Of a DNA stretch of 6,101 bases, positions 5,975-6,101 are shown piece by piece. Each line of letters opens with the position of its first letter. Position 1 is the stretch's first letter. Source of the DNA: an uncultured Clostridia bacterium (GTDB lineage: Bacteria > Bacillota > Clostridia > TANB77 > CAG-508); NCBI GenBank assembly GCA_944392065.1, contig CALXVO010000076.1:1-6101 (forward strand), in the 5' to 3' direction. The notes beneath the pieces are model-generated. The model had not been told where the DNA came from, made no database searches, and saw only the letters and a program-made list of their open reading frames with translations. Made by a program: the position numbers and the translations under genes.

Positions 5975-6101
5975 AATTTTTATAAATTTAATTATTGAGT
6001 TATAATTTTAATCTCTTTGGATTCATTTTAATAAGAATAAATTTTTGAATTTGTTGATTAAAACATTTTTGATTTAATGAAAAAAATTTATCTGATTTTA
6101 A

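Overview
The window is very AT-rich. Every convincing gene lies on the minus strand, so transcription runs from high to low coordinates. Low base composition, strong AGGAGG-type ribosome binding sites, GTG/TTG starts, a sortase with an LPXTG-type surface protein, and a DUF21/CBS protein all point to a low-GC Gram-positive bacterium, most likely a Clostridia-type Bacillota. I cannot name a species.

Two transcription units are visible. The first (about 5975 down to 3503) has a good sigma-A-type promoter (TTGAAA-N17-TATAGT) and a short leader with a hairpin and a possible 15-codon leader peptide. It then carries a sortase (5195-5881) and a secreted surface or pilin-like protein (3778-5053) with a TQXA/thioester-type domain, a SpaA-like isopeptide domain and an LPRTG motif. 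A 187-bp MITE-like element (3569-3755) sits just after the pilin stop, and a rho-independent terminator (about 3503-3535) follows it. The second unit has a structured leader (3311-3410), a CNNM/HlyC-CorC family membrane protein (1949-3271), and 18 nt later a membrane-anchored WG-repeat protein (179-1930). It ends in a hairpin directly after the last stop codon.

The sortase and surface protein form a minimal cell-wall anchoring pair, but the surface protein departs from its family in three independent ways. Its signal peptide is out of frame with the best start because of a run of eight A's. The glutamine expected in the TQxA motif is a lysine. The LPRTG motif is followed at once by two stop codons, with no hydrophobic segment or basic tail. 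The cause could be a decaying gene, a phase-variable (slippage-switched) secreted protein, an assembly error in the A-run, or a functionally diverged relative. These are the main points worth checking. Positions 1-149 and 5975-6101 are AT-rich sequence in which I see nothing that can be supported.
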